Below are positions 1 to 7,049 of a DNA stretch of 64,000 bases, piece by piece. Location of the stretch: NCBI RefSeq assembly GCF_003570715.1, contig NZ_QXXQ01000001.1, positions 62,001-126,000 on the forward strand, written 5' to 3'. The notes below the pieces were generated by a model. The model was not told the DNA's origin. It did not search any database and saw only the letters and a list, made by a program, of their open reading frames with translations. The translations under genes were made by a program, and so were the position numbers. The DNA comes from Gemmobacter lutimaris. Lineage in GTDB: Bacteria; Pseudomonadota; Alphaproteobacteria; Rhodobacterales; Rhodobacteraceae. How positions within the stretch are numbered: the first letter of the stretch is position 1; every line of letters starts with the position of its first letter.

Positions 1-222
<222 letters not shown>

Positions 223-280
223 TCACGGGGCGCGCGGGAGCGCAAGGGGAAATCATGTGCGGCGCGAACGGAGAGGTCGC

Positions 281-423
281 AAGGGGGCTTTCCGCCCCTC
301 GCCCCTGCGGGGCTCACCCCCGAGGATACTTTTGCCAAGATAAAAGCAAGCCCGATTTACCTTGGTCCAAATATCCTCCGAGGGTGAATTGTCGAAGGCA
401 AGAGGGGGGCGGAAAGCCTCCCA
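281..423. repeat. Two head-to-head copies of a Rhodobacteraceae-type intergenic repeat
   Basis: This fills most of the 315-base gap between guaB and the amidotransferase gene. The left copy (about 281-352) contains GGGGGCTTTCCGCCCC, then CGAGGATACTTTTGCCAAG and a short A-rich stretch. The reverse complement of the right part (about 353-423) reads GGAGGCTTTCCGCCCC, then CGGAGGATATTTGGACCAAG. The two copies align along about 70 bases and so form a long imperfect palindrome. A third copy sits before rsmA at 55022-55076. I recall such GC-hairpin plus GGATATTT..CCAAGAT elements as common between genes in this family, but cannot verify that here. No gene is seen in 172-486. Confidence 0.75.
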
Positions 424-486
424 TTTCGGCGGGGCTTGAGTGTGCGTCCGGGACATGCAGGATGGCGGGGCGGAACGGAGGGCAGG

Positions 487-1188
487 ATGCGCGTTGCGAT
501 TGTCGAGAATACGAAGGTCACCCATCACGGTCAGGTCGGCGTGGCGCTGCATGAGGCTGCGGCGAGGATCGGGCTTTACAAGCCATGGGCCGATGGGCGC
601 CTGCCCGAGCCTGCCGATTACGATGCGCTTGTGGTCTTCGGGGGCGAGCAGAACGCGTGCGCTGATGACAGCCACCCCTATCTGCCCGAGCTTGCCCACC
701 GGATGCGCGCATTTTCCGATGCGGATCGCGCGGTGCTGGGCATCTGCCTTGGCAGCCAGATCCTCGCACGCGGTTTCGGGGCGGAAAATCGTATCGGCAC
801 CGCACCGGAATTCGGCTGGTGCAAGGTGGAACTGACCGATGCCGGCGCGGCAGATCCGGTTCTGGGACAACTGCCCTCACAATTCGCCAGTTTCCAGTGG
901 CATTCCGATACATTCACCCTGCCCGCAGGTGCCGTTCATCTGGCCCGGTCAGGCGTGGCGGCACATCAGGCATTCCGGCTGGGCCGCGCGACCTATGGCA
1001 CGCAGTTCCATTTCGAGGCGCATCGGGCGGTTGTGGCAGACTGGGCGCGCTGCTTTCCTGCGGCCATCGAAGATATGGCGCCGGGCTGGTTGGCCGACCG
1101 GGCCGAGGCGGCCGCGACAGCAGGTGCCGCCGCCGATCATGCGGGCCTTGCCCTTGCCCGTGCGTTTGTCGCGCAGATCCGGCCCTAG
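487..1188 (+). CDS. Class I glutamine amidotransferase (GATase1) protein
   Basis: A 233-residue, single-domain class I glutamine amidotransferase, resembling the GMP-synthase-like or gamma-glutamyl hydrolase type proteins that use Cys-His-Glu to release ammonia or cut gamma-glutamyl bonds. The nucleophile elbow GICLGS holds Cys87, and GTQFHFE holds His175 and Glu177. There is no synthetase domain, so the acceptor is unknown. The ATG at 487 was chosen because GGAGGG lies at 478-483; an in-frame upstream start at 436 has no such site and would run into the repeat region. The 3' end overlaps the convergent transporter gene by 4 bases. GuaA-like function is possible but full GuaA would be about 520 residues. 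Confidence 0.85.
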   Translation: MRVAIVENTKVTHHGQVGVALHEAAARIGLYKPWADGRLPEPADYDALVVFGGEQNACADDSHPYLPELAHRMRAFSDADRAVLGICLGSQILARGFGAENRIGTAPEFGWCKVELTDAGAADPVLGQLPSQFASFQWHSDTFTLPAGAVHLARSGVAAHQAFRLGRATYGTQFHFEAHRAVVADWARCFPAAIEDMAPGWLADRAEAAATAGAAADHAGLALARAFVAQIRP

Positions 1189-2189
1189 GCTTCGGCCGCA
1201 TTGGTGCGGGCAGCGAGGCTTCCACCCGCCCATGCCTTCATCACACGAAACAGCACGGCGGGCACCACCCCCAGTGCCAGAACCAGCGCAATCGTGCCGG
1301 TGACATCCAGCCCTTGCAGATAAAGCGCCGAGGCGAAGGCCGCGAGCGGGAAGGTGAAGGCGCCCCACATCGGGCTGAACCCGCTGACCGTGATCCAGCG
1401 CGCAGCTCCGACCAGCGCAAGGAAGATGACCGCCGCAAGGGCCAGAAGACCAAGCGCCCAGCCATTCAGGCCAAGCAGGCTCGCCACGCTCGACAGAAGA
1501 CAGGCGGGTGCCAGATGAATTGCCAGAAGCGGCCGCAGGGGGGCAGGCGGCACACGGCGGACCAACTGCACCAGCGAAACCGTCCAGATAGCCACGGCGA
1601 CGAGGCCGGTCACGCCGAGGATCACCAATGCAAGCTGTGTCAGCCCCAGCGGCGCGGCACTCAGCCCCCCGATGATGAAACCCACGAAATGCAGGTGCCA
1701 TGCGGGGGTGACCATGCGCGCTTCGGCCGGTCCGGTGGCGAAGCTGTAGATCAGCGCCAGCGCCAGTGCCGCATGCAGGCCAAGCCCTGCGAACAGCAGA
1801 CCCTGCGCCATGCCCGGCGTATAGGGCAGCAGCGCGGCGGCGGCGAGCATCAGGCCCAGCGAACCGGCAGAAAGCCCCGCGCGTCCGGGCAGCACCCGCA
1901 GATCCTCGAACAGGACCGAGGGTCGGCGGGTCAGCTTGACCAGATAGCCGAAGGCCGCGAACAGCCACAGGGCCACAGCCGCGCCCATGACCAGCTCGCC
2001 GATCTCAACCGGCAGACCAAGGGCGGGCAGTCCCCGCCGCAGCGCAAGGCCCAAACCCAGCGCCCCCATCAGGGCCGGAAAAACAGCCGGCGGCATGCGG
2101 GCGAAAAGCGCAGGGCGGCGCGGCGGAAACTCGGGCGCCGGATAGGTCCTAGGGCGGCGGTCACGCGGGACGGGCGCGGGGTCGGGCAT
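1185..2189 (-). CDS. TehA/SLAC1 (TDT) family membrane transporter
   Basis: A 334-residue membrane protein with about ten hydrophobic segments after a Pro/Arg-rich cytoplasmic start. Length, even spacing of helices and short loops fit the tellurite-resistance/dicarboxylate transporter (TDT) family that includes TehA, plant SLAC1 and Mae1. Members act as anion channels or malate/sulfite exporters; the substrate here cannot be read from sequence. The ATG at 2189 has AAGGAG six bases upstream. The last 4 bases overlap the convergent amidotransferase gene. The downstream-facing PhyH gene lies 81 bases upstream on the same strand, so the two could be cotranscribed, though no shared pathway is evident. 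Confidence 0.78.
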   Translation of the reverse strand: MPDPAPVPRDRRPRTYPAPEFPPRRPALFARMPPAVFPALMGALGLGLALRRGLPALGLPVEIGELVMGAAVALWLFAAFGYLVKLTRRPSVLFEDLRVLPGRAGLSAGSLGLMLAAAALLPYTPGMAQGLLFAGLGLHAALALALIYSFATGPAEARMVTPAWHLHFVGFIIGGLSAAPLGLTQLALVILGVTGLVAVAIWTVSLVQLVRRVPPAPLRPLLAIHLAPACLLSSVASLLGLNGWALGLLALAAVIFLALVGAARWITVSGFSPMWGAFTFPLAAFASALYLQGLDVTGTIALVLALGVVPAVLFRVMKAWAGGSLAARTNAAEA

Positions 2190-2270
2190 GGGCGGCTCCT
2201 TGAAGGTCTGCCCAAGCCCTAGCGCATCGGTTGCACACGGAAAAGTGCGTCAAAGCCGCACCCCCCGCCC

Positions 2271-3062
2271 TCAGCGCAAATAGGGAAACCAGTCCTCGCG
2301 CAGACGCTGACCCGGCTGCATCTCATGCCCCGGATAGGGGGGCGAAGTGCGGCCCGGCCGTTCCACATAGCGCGCATCATCGCCCACCAGCCGCAGACTG
2401 AAGGCCCGGCGCCGGGTTGCGGCATCATTGCCGCGCGCGCCATGCAGGGTGCGATAGTTGAAGGCCACGGCATCGCCCGGTTCCATCTGCCATTCGCGGA
2501 TCGGCATGCCTTCGGCATCCGGGTCGGGGACCGGCATGTATTTCTCGCTGTCGGGGTAGAAGCTCGTCTCGGCCAGCCAGCGGGTCGGCAGCACCTCCTT
2601 TTCCCACAGATGCGATCCGGCAACGCAGCGCAGGCTGGCCTCGCGCACGGGGTCCAGCGGCGACCAGAAGCTGACGGTCTGCTGCCCTTCGACAAAGTAA
2701 TATGGACCGTCCTGATGCCAGGGCGTCGGTTTTGTGGTGCCCGGCTCTTTCACCAGCACATGATCGTGGAACATCTGCACCCGGTCAGATGCCATCAATT
2801 GCGCCGCCACCTCGGCCACAGCGCTTTCGCGGATCACACGCTCGAACTCGGGGATACGATCCCAGTTGCAATAGTCGTCGAAGAAACGCCCCCCTTCGCC
2901 GGGTTTGAGGTTCTCGGCCGCATAGGGGCCCGGTTCTGCCATATTGCGTTCAACCCCGGCGCGCAGCTCCTCCACCCAGTCGGCCCAAAGGCCACGGACC
3001 AGAACCACCCCTTCGGTCTGGTAGGTTTCGATCATTTCGGGGGTAATCTCGATCTTCGCCAT
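2271..3062 (-). CDS. Phytanoyl-CoA dioxygenase (PhyH) family Fe(II)/2-oxoglutarate oxygenase
   Basis: A 263-residue cytosolic oxygenase of the PhyH family, expected to hydroxylate a small substrate using Fe(II), O2 and 2-oxoglutarate. The facial triad is visible as HQD (His116, Asp118) in PTPWHQDGPYYF and His207 in NYRTLHGARG, followed about 12 residues later by an Arg-rich strand that should bind the 2-oxoglutarate carboxylate. Start at 3062 is set by AGGAGG 8 bases upstream; a longer frame to 3110 would cross the promoter. It is divergent from the LysR gene at 3149 with a LysR-type palindrome between them, so it is probably a target of that regulator. The substrate is unknown; ectoine hydroxylase-like and other amino acid hydroxylases belong to the same superfamily. 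Confidence 0.85.
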   Translation of the reverse strand: MAKIEITPEMIETYQTEGVVLVRGLWADWVEELRAGVERNMAEPGPYAAENLKPGEGGRFFDDYCNWDRIPEFERVIRESAVAEVAAQLMASDRVQMFHDHVLVKEPGTTKPTPWHQDGPYYFVEGQQTVSFWSPLDPVREASLRCVAGSHLWEKEVLPTRWLAETSFYPDSEKYMPVPDPDAEGMPIREWQMEPGDAVAFNYRTLHGARGNDAATRRRAFSLRLVGDDARYVERPGRTSPPYPGHEMQPGQRLREDWFPYLR

Positions 3063-3123
3063 TGCGGGCCTCCTGTTGCGCTTGGCAGAAAGGTGCCGCG
3101 CGGCTAACATAGTTTCAAATAAT

Positions 3124-3142
3124 ATCTTCGCATGTTCGAGAT
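3124..3142. promoter_or_regulatory. LysR-type (T-N11-A) operator candidate
   Basis: The sequence ATCT, then 11 bases, then AGAT is a dyad that exactly fits the LysR-family T-N11-A box. It lies 6 bases before the LysR ATG at 3149 and 61 bases upstream of the divergent PhyH start, so it could serve autoregulation and activation of PhyH. Binding is inferred only from position and pattern. Confidence 0.5.
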
Positions 3143-3148
3143 AGATAA

Positions 3149-4039
3149 ATGCTATCAGTTACCCTGCGCCAGTTGGAATACGCCGTAGCGGTTGCCCGCA
3201 ACGGCGGAGTCACGGCTGCGGCCCAGGCGCTGAACATCAGCCAGCCCGCGCTGTCAGTCGCCCTGTCGCAGCTTGAGGCGCAGCTTGGCAAGCCGCTGTT
3301 CCTGCGCCGCCCGCGCGGCCCGGCTGTTCCCACCGCCTTTGGCCGCGATTTTCTGGAAGCGGCAGAAGCACAGATTGGTGCCATGGCGCGGTTGATGGCC
3401 GGAGAGGCCGCGCCTGCCGCGCCGGTGCGGCTCGCGGTTTTCGAGGATCTGGCGCCGGTGATGCTGGGGCCATTGCTCGCCACCCTGCCCGCCGACCTGC
3501 CCATCACACCCAGCGTGCTGGGGTTTGAGGCAATGACCGACGGCCTTGGCCGGGGCCAGATCGATCTTGCCCTGACATGGGATCTGGGCCTGCCCCAGAG
3601 CATGATCCGCGAGGAGGTTGCCCGCGTGAAACCCCATGCGGTGATGGGGCCGCGTCACCGGCTTGCCCTGCGCGCCGGGGTGTCTCTGGCGGAACTGGCC
3701 GATGTGCCGCTGATCCTCGCCGATCAGGGGCTGTCGGTCGGGCATATGCGGGCGCTGTTCGCCCGGCGCGGCCTTGCGCCCCGGATCGCGCACCGCACCG
3801 CGACGCTGGAGTTGATGCGGTCCTTCGCCGCCAACGGTCTGGGCGTCGGGCTCAGCTACACGGCGCCGGTGCCGGGACAAAGCTATGATGGCGCTGCGCT
3901 GGTCACCCGCCCGGTGCTGGATGCAGGGCCGGGGGAACCGCTTGTCATTGCGGTTGCGCGCGACAACGCGCTGTCCCCGGCCGGAACGCGGCTTGCCCGG
4001 CTGCTGGCCACCCACGGTGGCTTCTTGCCGAAAACCTGA
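3149..4039 (+). CDS. LysR family transcriptional regulator
   Basis: A 296-residue LysR regulator: winged helix-turn-helix in about residues 1-60 (VTAAAQALNISQPALSVALSQLE is the helix-turn-helix), then a linker helix and the two-lobed periplasmic-binding-like effector domain to the C terminus. It starts at the first ATG, and only 39 bases separate its stop from the ureohydrolase start, so both are likely one transcript. The divergent PhyH gene and the T-N11-A box between them make that gene the likely target. The effector is unknown; by context it would be a substrate or product of the ureohydrolase or oxygenase. Confidence 0.93.
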   Translation: MLSVTLRQLEYAVAVARNGGVTAAAQALNISQPALSVALSQLEAQLGKPLFLRRPRGPAVPTAFGRDFLEAAEAQIGAMARLMAGEAAPAAPVRLAVFEDLAPVMLGPLLATLPADLPITPSVLGFEAMTDGLGRGQIDLALTWDLGLPQSMIREEVARVKPHAVMGPRHRLALRAGVSLAELADVPLILADQGLSVGHMRALFARRGLAPRIAHRTATLELMRSFAANGLGVGLSYTAPVPGQSYDGAALVTRPVLDAGPGEPLVIAVARDNALSPAGTRLARLLATHGGFLPKT

Positions 4040-4078
4040 TCCCCGGTCAGGATCGCCCGAAACAACAGGGAGATTCCG

Positions 4079-5038
4079 ATGAGCAGTCACGCCTACGAGA
4101 CCGGACGCCTCAACCTGCCCTTCGTGGGCATTTCCACCTTCGGCAAGCGCCCCTATCAGGCAGACTGGAGCCGGATCGAGGCCGATGTCGCGGTGATGGG
4201 CGCGCCGTTCGACTTCGGCACCCAGTTCCGTGCAGGCGCGCGCTTTGGCCCACGGGCGGTGCGCGAAGCTTCCACCCTGTTCAGCTTTGGCCATGCCGGC
4301 GCCTATGACCACGAAGACGATTGCACCTATCTTGGCAGCGATGTCCGCATCGTCGATATCGGCGACGCCGACATCGTGCATACCGATACCGAGACCAGCC
4401 ACGCCAATATCGAGGCCGGGGTGCGCGCCATCCTGAAGGCCGGTGCCTTGCCGGTGGTGATCGGCGGTGACCATTCGGTGAACATCCCCTGCATCCGCGC
4501 CTTCGACGATCAGGGACCAATCCACATTCTGCAAATCGACGCGCATCTGGATTTCGTCGATGTGCGTCATGGCGTCCGGCACGGCCATGGCAATCCGATG
4601 CGGCGCGCGGCGGAGAAGGATTATGTGACCGGGATCACCGCGCTGGGCATCCGCAATGTTTCGTCCACGACGCAAGAGGGATATGAAGCCGCGCGCGCCA
4701 TGGGCGACGACATCCTCAGCGTGCGACAGGTGCGGAAGCTGGGTTGCGACGGGGTTCTGGCCCGAATCCCGAATGGCGCGCGGCTTTACGTCACCATCGA
4801 CATTGACGGCTTTTGCCCCTCGATCGCGCCGGGCACCGGCACACCTTCGCACGGCGGGTTCCTTTACTACGAGGTGCTGGAGATCCTGCAAGGTGTCGCC
4901 CGTGACCACGAGATTGTCGGCATTGATCTGGTCGAGGTGGCGCCAGACTACGACCCGAGCCAATCAACGGCCATCCTCGCCGCGCAGGTCTTGCTGAATT
5001 TCCTCGGTTTCATCTTCCATGCGCGGTCACAGCGGTAA
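4079..5038 (+). CDS. Ureohydrolase (agmatinase/arginase superfamily), substrate unclear
   Basis: A 319-residue binuclear manganese ureohydrolase that should split a guanidino compound to urea and an amine or acid. All six metal ligands are present: His132 in GGDHS, Asp154-His156-Asp158 in DAHLD, and Asp241/Asp243 in DIDGFC. The usual DxDxxDP block has Cys246 where most agmatinases have Asp (DIDGFCPSIAPGTGTP); that Asp is not a metal ligand, so activity is not excluded, but it hints at a different substrate class. AGGGAG precedes the ATG. It lies directly after a LysR gene, unlike the more canonical agmatinase at 59347-60312. Guanidinobutyrase, guanidinopropionase or a guanidine hydrolase are possible alternatives to agmatinase. 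Confidence 0.85.
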   Translation: MSSHAYETGRLNLPFVGISTFGKRPYQADWSRIEADVAVMGAPFDFGTQFRAGARFGPRAVREASTLFSFGHAGAYDHEDDCTYLGSDVRIVDIGDADIVHTDTETSHANIEAGVRAILKAGALPVVIGGDHSVNIPCIRAFDDQGPIHILQIDAHLDFVDVRHGVRHGHGNPMRRAAEKDYVTGITALGIRNVSSTTQEGYEAARAMGDDILSVRQVRKLGCDGVLARIPNGARLYVTIDIDGFCPSIAPGTGTPSHGGFLYYEVLEILQGVARDHEIVGIDLVEVAPDYDPSQSTAILAAQVLLNFLGFIFHARSQR

Positions 5039-5806
5039 CACAAGGCCGGTCGGCCCAAGGTTCACCAGCCTGGCGCCCGTGCCGAGTTTGAACCCGGCAA
5101 GGCCCGGATTGCCCGCATCGACAGGCCCAAGGTCGATGCGGGTCACACCGCGCCCCCGCAGTAGCAAAGCAGCCTGCCAGAGCATCGCGCGATGCGCCTC
5201 GATCCGACGCCCCTCTGCGCTGGTCCAGGCGATCAGGTAGCTCGCCGCTGCGCCATGGATCAGAAACATCATGGCAGCCAGCATGTCGTCCTTTCGGGAT
5301 ACATGCAGGATCAACCGCTCCCCCCGCCAGACTGCCAGAAACGCCGCCCCCAGATTACGATAGCCGCGCGCCCTGCCCTGCATGGTGTCTTTGTTCAACA
5401 AGTTTCCCAGGGTTGCATCACTTCCTTCTGAAATTTCTACGGAATGTGCTGCGTTCAAATGCCCGCGCCATTTCGGCGCCAGCGCCTTCCGCAGCGCCTC
5501 TGGCGGCGGGGTCAGATCCCATTCGGCATGGTGACGCGCGGTGACAAGCGGCAATATCCCCGGCCCGGTCGTCGTCGCCACGGTCAGCCCAGCGTGCTGC
5601 GCCAGAGGAGCCAGATGCACATTTGCAGGCGGTCGGTGGATCACCCGCAAACCCCGCCGCGCGATCATCTGCACCGGCACATCGTTCAGCAGCCCCCGCA
5701 GCACCTGCGCCCCCAGCAAAGCCATGGTGTCGGCATAGCTGCGGCTTTGTTGCAAGGGTGGCGCCGGCTGCAGCGCGTCCCATTCGGAATCGGTCAGACT
5801 TTCCAT
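5027..5806 (-). CDS. GNAT/FemAB-like acyltransferase-fold protein
   Basis: A 259-residue protein with the layout of GNAT family proteins related to the FemAB/BioF2-like fold: an N-terminal half with strand-rich segments, then a helix-strand core around LAAMMFLIHGAAASYLIAWTS and a C-terminal RIDLGPVDAGNPGLAGFKLGTG segment, typical of FemAB-like domains where a Lys follows a Gly-rich turn (residues about 225-245). Reaction and substrate are unknown. Its 3' end overlaps the convergent ureohydrolase gene by 12 bases. The N terminus faces an orphan plus-strand open frame at 5852. I recognise the fold only by pattern, so confidence is moderate. Confidence 0.6.
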   Translation of the reverse strand: MESLTDSEWDALQPAPPLQQSRSYADTMALLGAQVLRGLLNDVPVQMIARRGLRVIHRPPANVHLAPLAQHAGLTVATTTGPGILPLVTARHHAEWDLTPPPEALRKALAPKWRGHLNAAHSVEISEGSDATLGNLLNKDTMQGRARGYRNLGAAFLAVWRGERLILHVSRKDDMLAAMMFLIHGAAASYLIAWTSAEGRRIEAHRAMLWQAALLLRGRGVTRIDLGPVDAGNPGLAGFKLGTGARLVNLGPTGLVLPL

Positions 5807-5851
5807 ACAGCCATTAACCGGCCGGAAAGTTTAAGATGCGATGAAGCGGTC

Positions 5852-5965
5852 ATGAGAAACCTGCCGCCTCCACCACGATTGACCCTCTGGGTGCCCACGC
5901 TGATCGCGTTGGCTCTTTCGGCACTGTTTCTTGCCGGATGGGCGCTGGTCTCAGCGGTAAAGCAG
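5852..5965 (+). pseudogene. Possible truncated remnant: start of a small membrane protein
   Basis: An ATG at 5852 opens a frame whose first about 37 codons encode a Pro-rich start and one good membrane helix (WVPTLIALALSALFLAGW), then continue without a stop into the antisense of aglK, where the sequence loses any protein-like character. The N terminus sits 45 bases from the divergent GNAT-like gene, a normal place for a real gene. It could be the stump of a gene cut off where the agl operon joined, or a chance frame. There is no clear Shine-Dalgarno box. Confidence 0.3.
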
Positions 5966-7036
5966 AGACCGCCCGTTATGGAACAGGTGCAGCTTGGCCG
6001 GATCGGCGGTCAGATGCACCTGACTATGCCGCAGACCCTGATGGATGCCCGGCAGTTTCGCCACCACCGGCGCCGCCTCGCCCGCGCGCTTGAAGTAAAG
6101 CAGCGTCACCTCGCCAAGCGCTTCGGTGATTTCCACCTCGCCGGTATAAAGCGCGGAGGTGTCACTGGGCACCATATCCTCAGGCCGGACACCAAGGTTG
6201 ACCGCCAGCCCCAGATCTGCGGCGTCTGTGGGGATCGCAGCGATGGCGTCGCCTCCGCCATCCAGTTGCACCCGGGTCTCGGCGCCGGTGGCGACGATCT
6301 TGCCGGGCAAAAGGTTCATCGCCGGGCTGCCGATGAACTGCGCCACGAACTCGTTTTCTGGCCGTTCATAAAGCTCCAGCGGCGTACCGACCTGCGCGAT
6401 ACCGCCGCCCGCCAGCACGACGATGCGGCTGGCCAGCGTCATCGCCTCCACTTGGTCATGGGTGACGTAGATCATGGTCGAATCCGGCATCGCCTCTTTC
6501 AACTGGGCGATCTCGATCCGCGTTGCCACCCGCAGCGCGGCATCAAGGTTCGAGAGCGGCTCGTCGAACAGATAGACTTTCGGGTCGCGCACGATCGCCC
6601 GACCGATCGCCACGCGCTGCCGCTGCCCGCCCGAAAGCGCCTTGGGCAGGCGATCCAGATAGGGTGTCAGTTGGAGGATGCGAGCGGCATTATCCACCGC
6701 AGCATCCAACTCGGCCTGCGGCTTCTTCGCGATTTTCAGCGCGAATTCCATGTTCTGCCGCACGGTCATATGTGGATAGAGCGCGTAGGACTGGAATACC
6801 ATGGCGATACCACGCTGTGCCGGCGGCACCTCGTTCATCCGCACGCCATCAATGGTGAAATCGCCGCCGGTGATGCGTTCAAGCCCGGCGATCATCCGCA
6901 GAAGTGTGGACTTGCCGCAGCCCGAGGGGCCGACAAACACGATCAATTCGCCCGTCTTGATGTCAAGGTCGATGTTCTTCAGAACCTTGACCTCACCATA
7001 GGCCTTCTCAACCCCGGTCAGTTTCAGATCGGCCAT
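5951..7036 (-). CDS. aglK: Alpha-glucoside ABC transporter ATPase
   Basis: A 361-residue MalK/UgpC-type ATPase that powers sugar import through AglF/AglG. Walker A VGPSGCGKST is at residues 35-44, the signature LSGGQ at 134-138, and Walker B VYLFDEP follows, with the switch His in VTHDQ; the C-terminal about 120 residues form the TOBE/OB regulatory domain. The ATG at 7036 follows GGGAGGGG; upstream in-frame starts would overlap aglA. It is the last gene of a five-gene minus-strand operon in the same order as Sinorhizobium aglEFGAK, 13 bases after aglA. ThuK-like specificity (trehalose/sucrose) is an alternative. Confidence 0.93.
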   Translation of the reverse strand: MADLKLTGVEKAYGEVKVLKNIDLDIKTGELIVFVGPSGCGKSTLLRMIAGLERITGGDFTIDGVRMNEVPPAQRGIAMVFQSYALYPHMTVRQNMEFALKIAKKPQAELDAAVDNAARILQLTPYLDRLPKALSGGQRQRVAIGRAIVRDPKVYLFDEPLSNLDAALRVATRIEIAQLKEAMPDSTMIYVTHDQVEAMTLASRIVVLAGGGIAQVGTPLELYERPENEFVAQFIGSPAMNLLPGKIVATGAETRVQLDGGGDAIAAIPTDAADLGLAVNLGVRPEDMVPSDTSALYTGEVEITEALGEVTLLYFKRAGEAAPVVAKLPGIHQGLRHSQVHLTADPAKLHLFHNGRSLLYR

Positions 7037-7049
7037 ATGCGCCCCTCCC

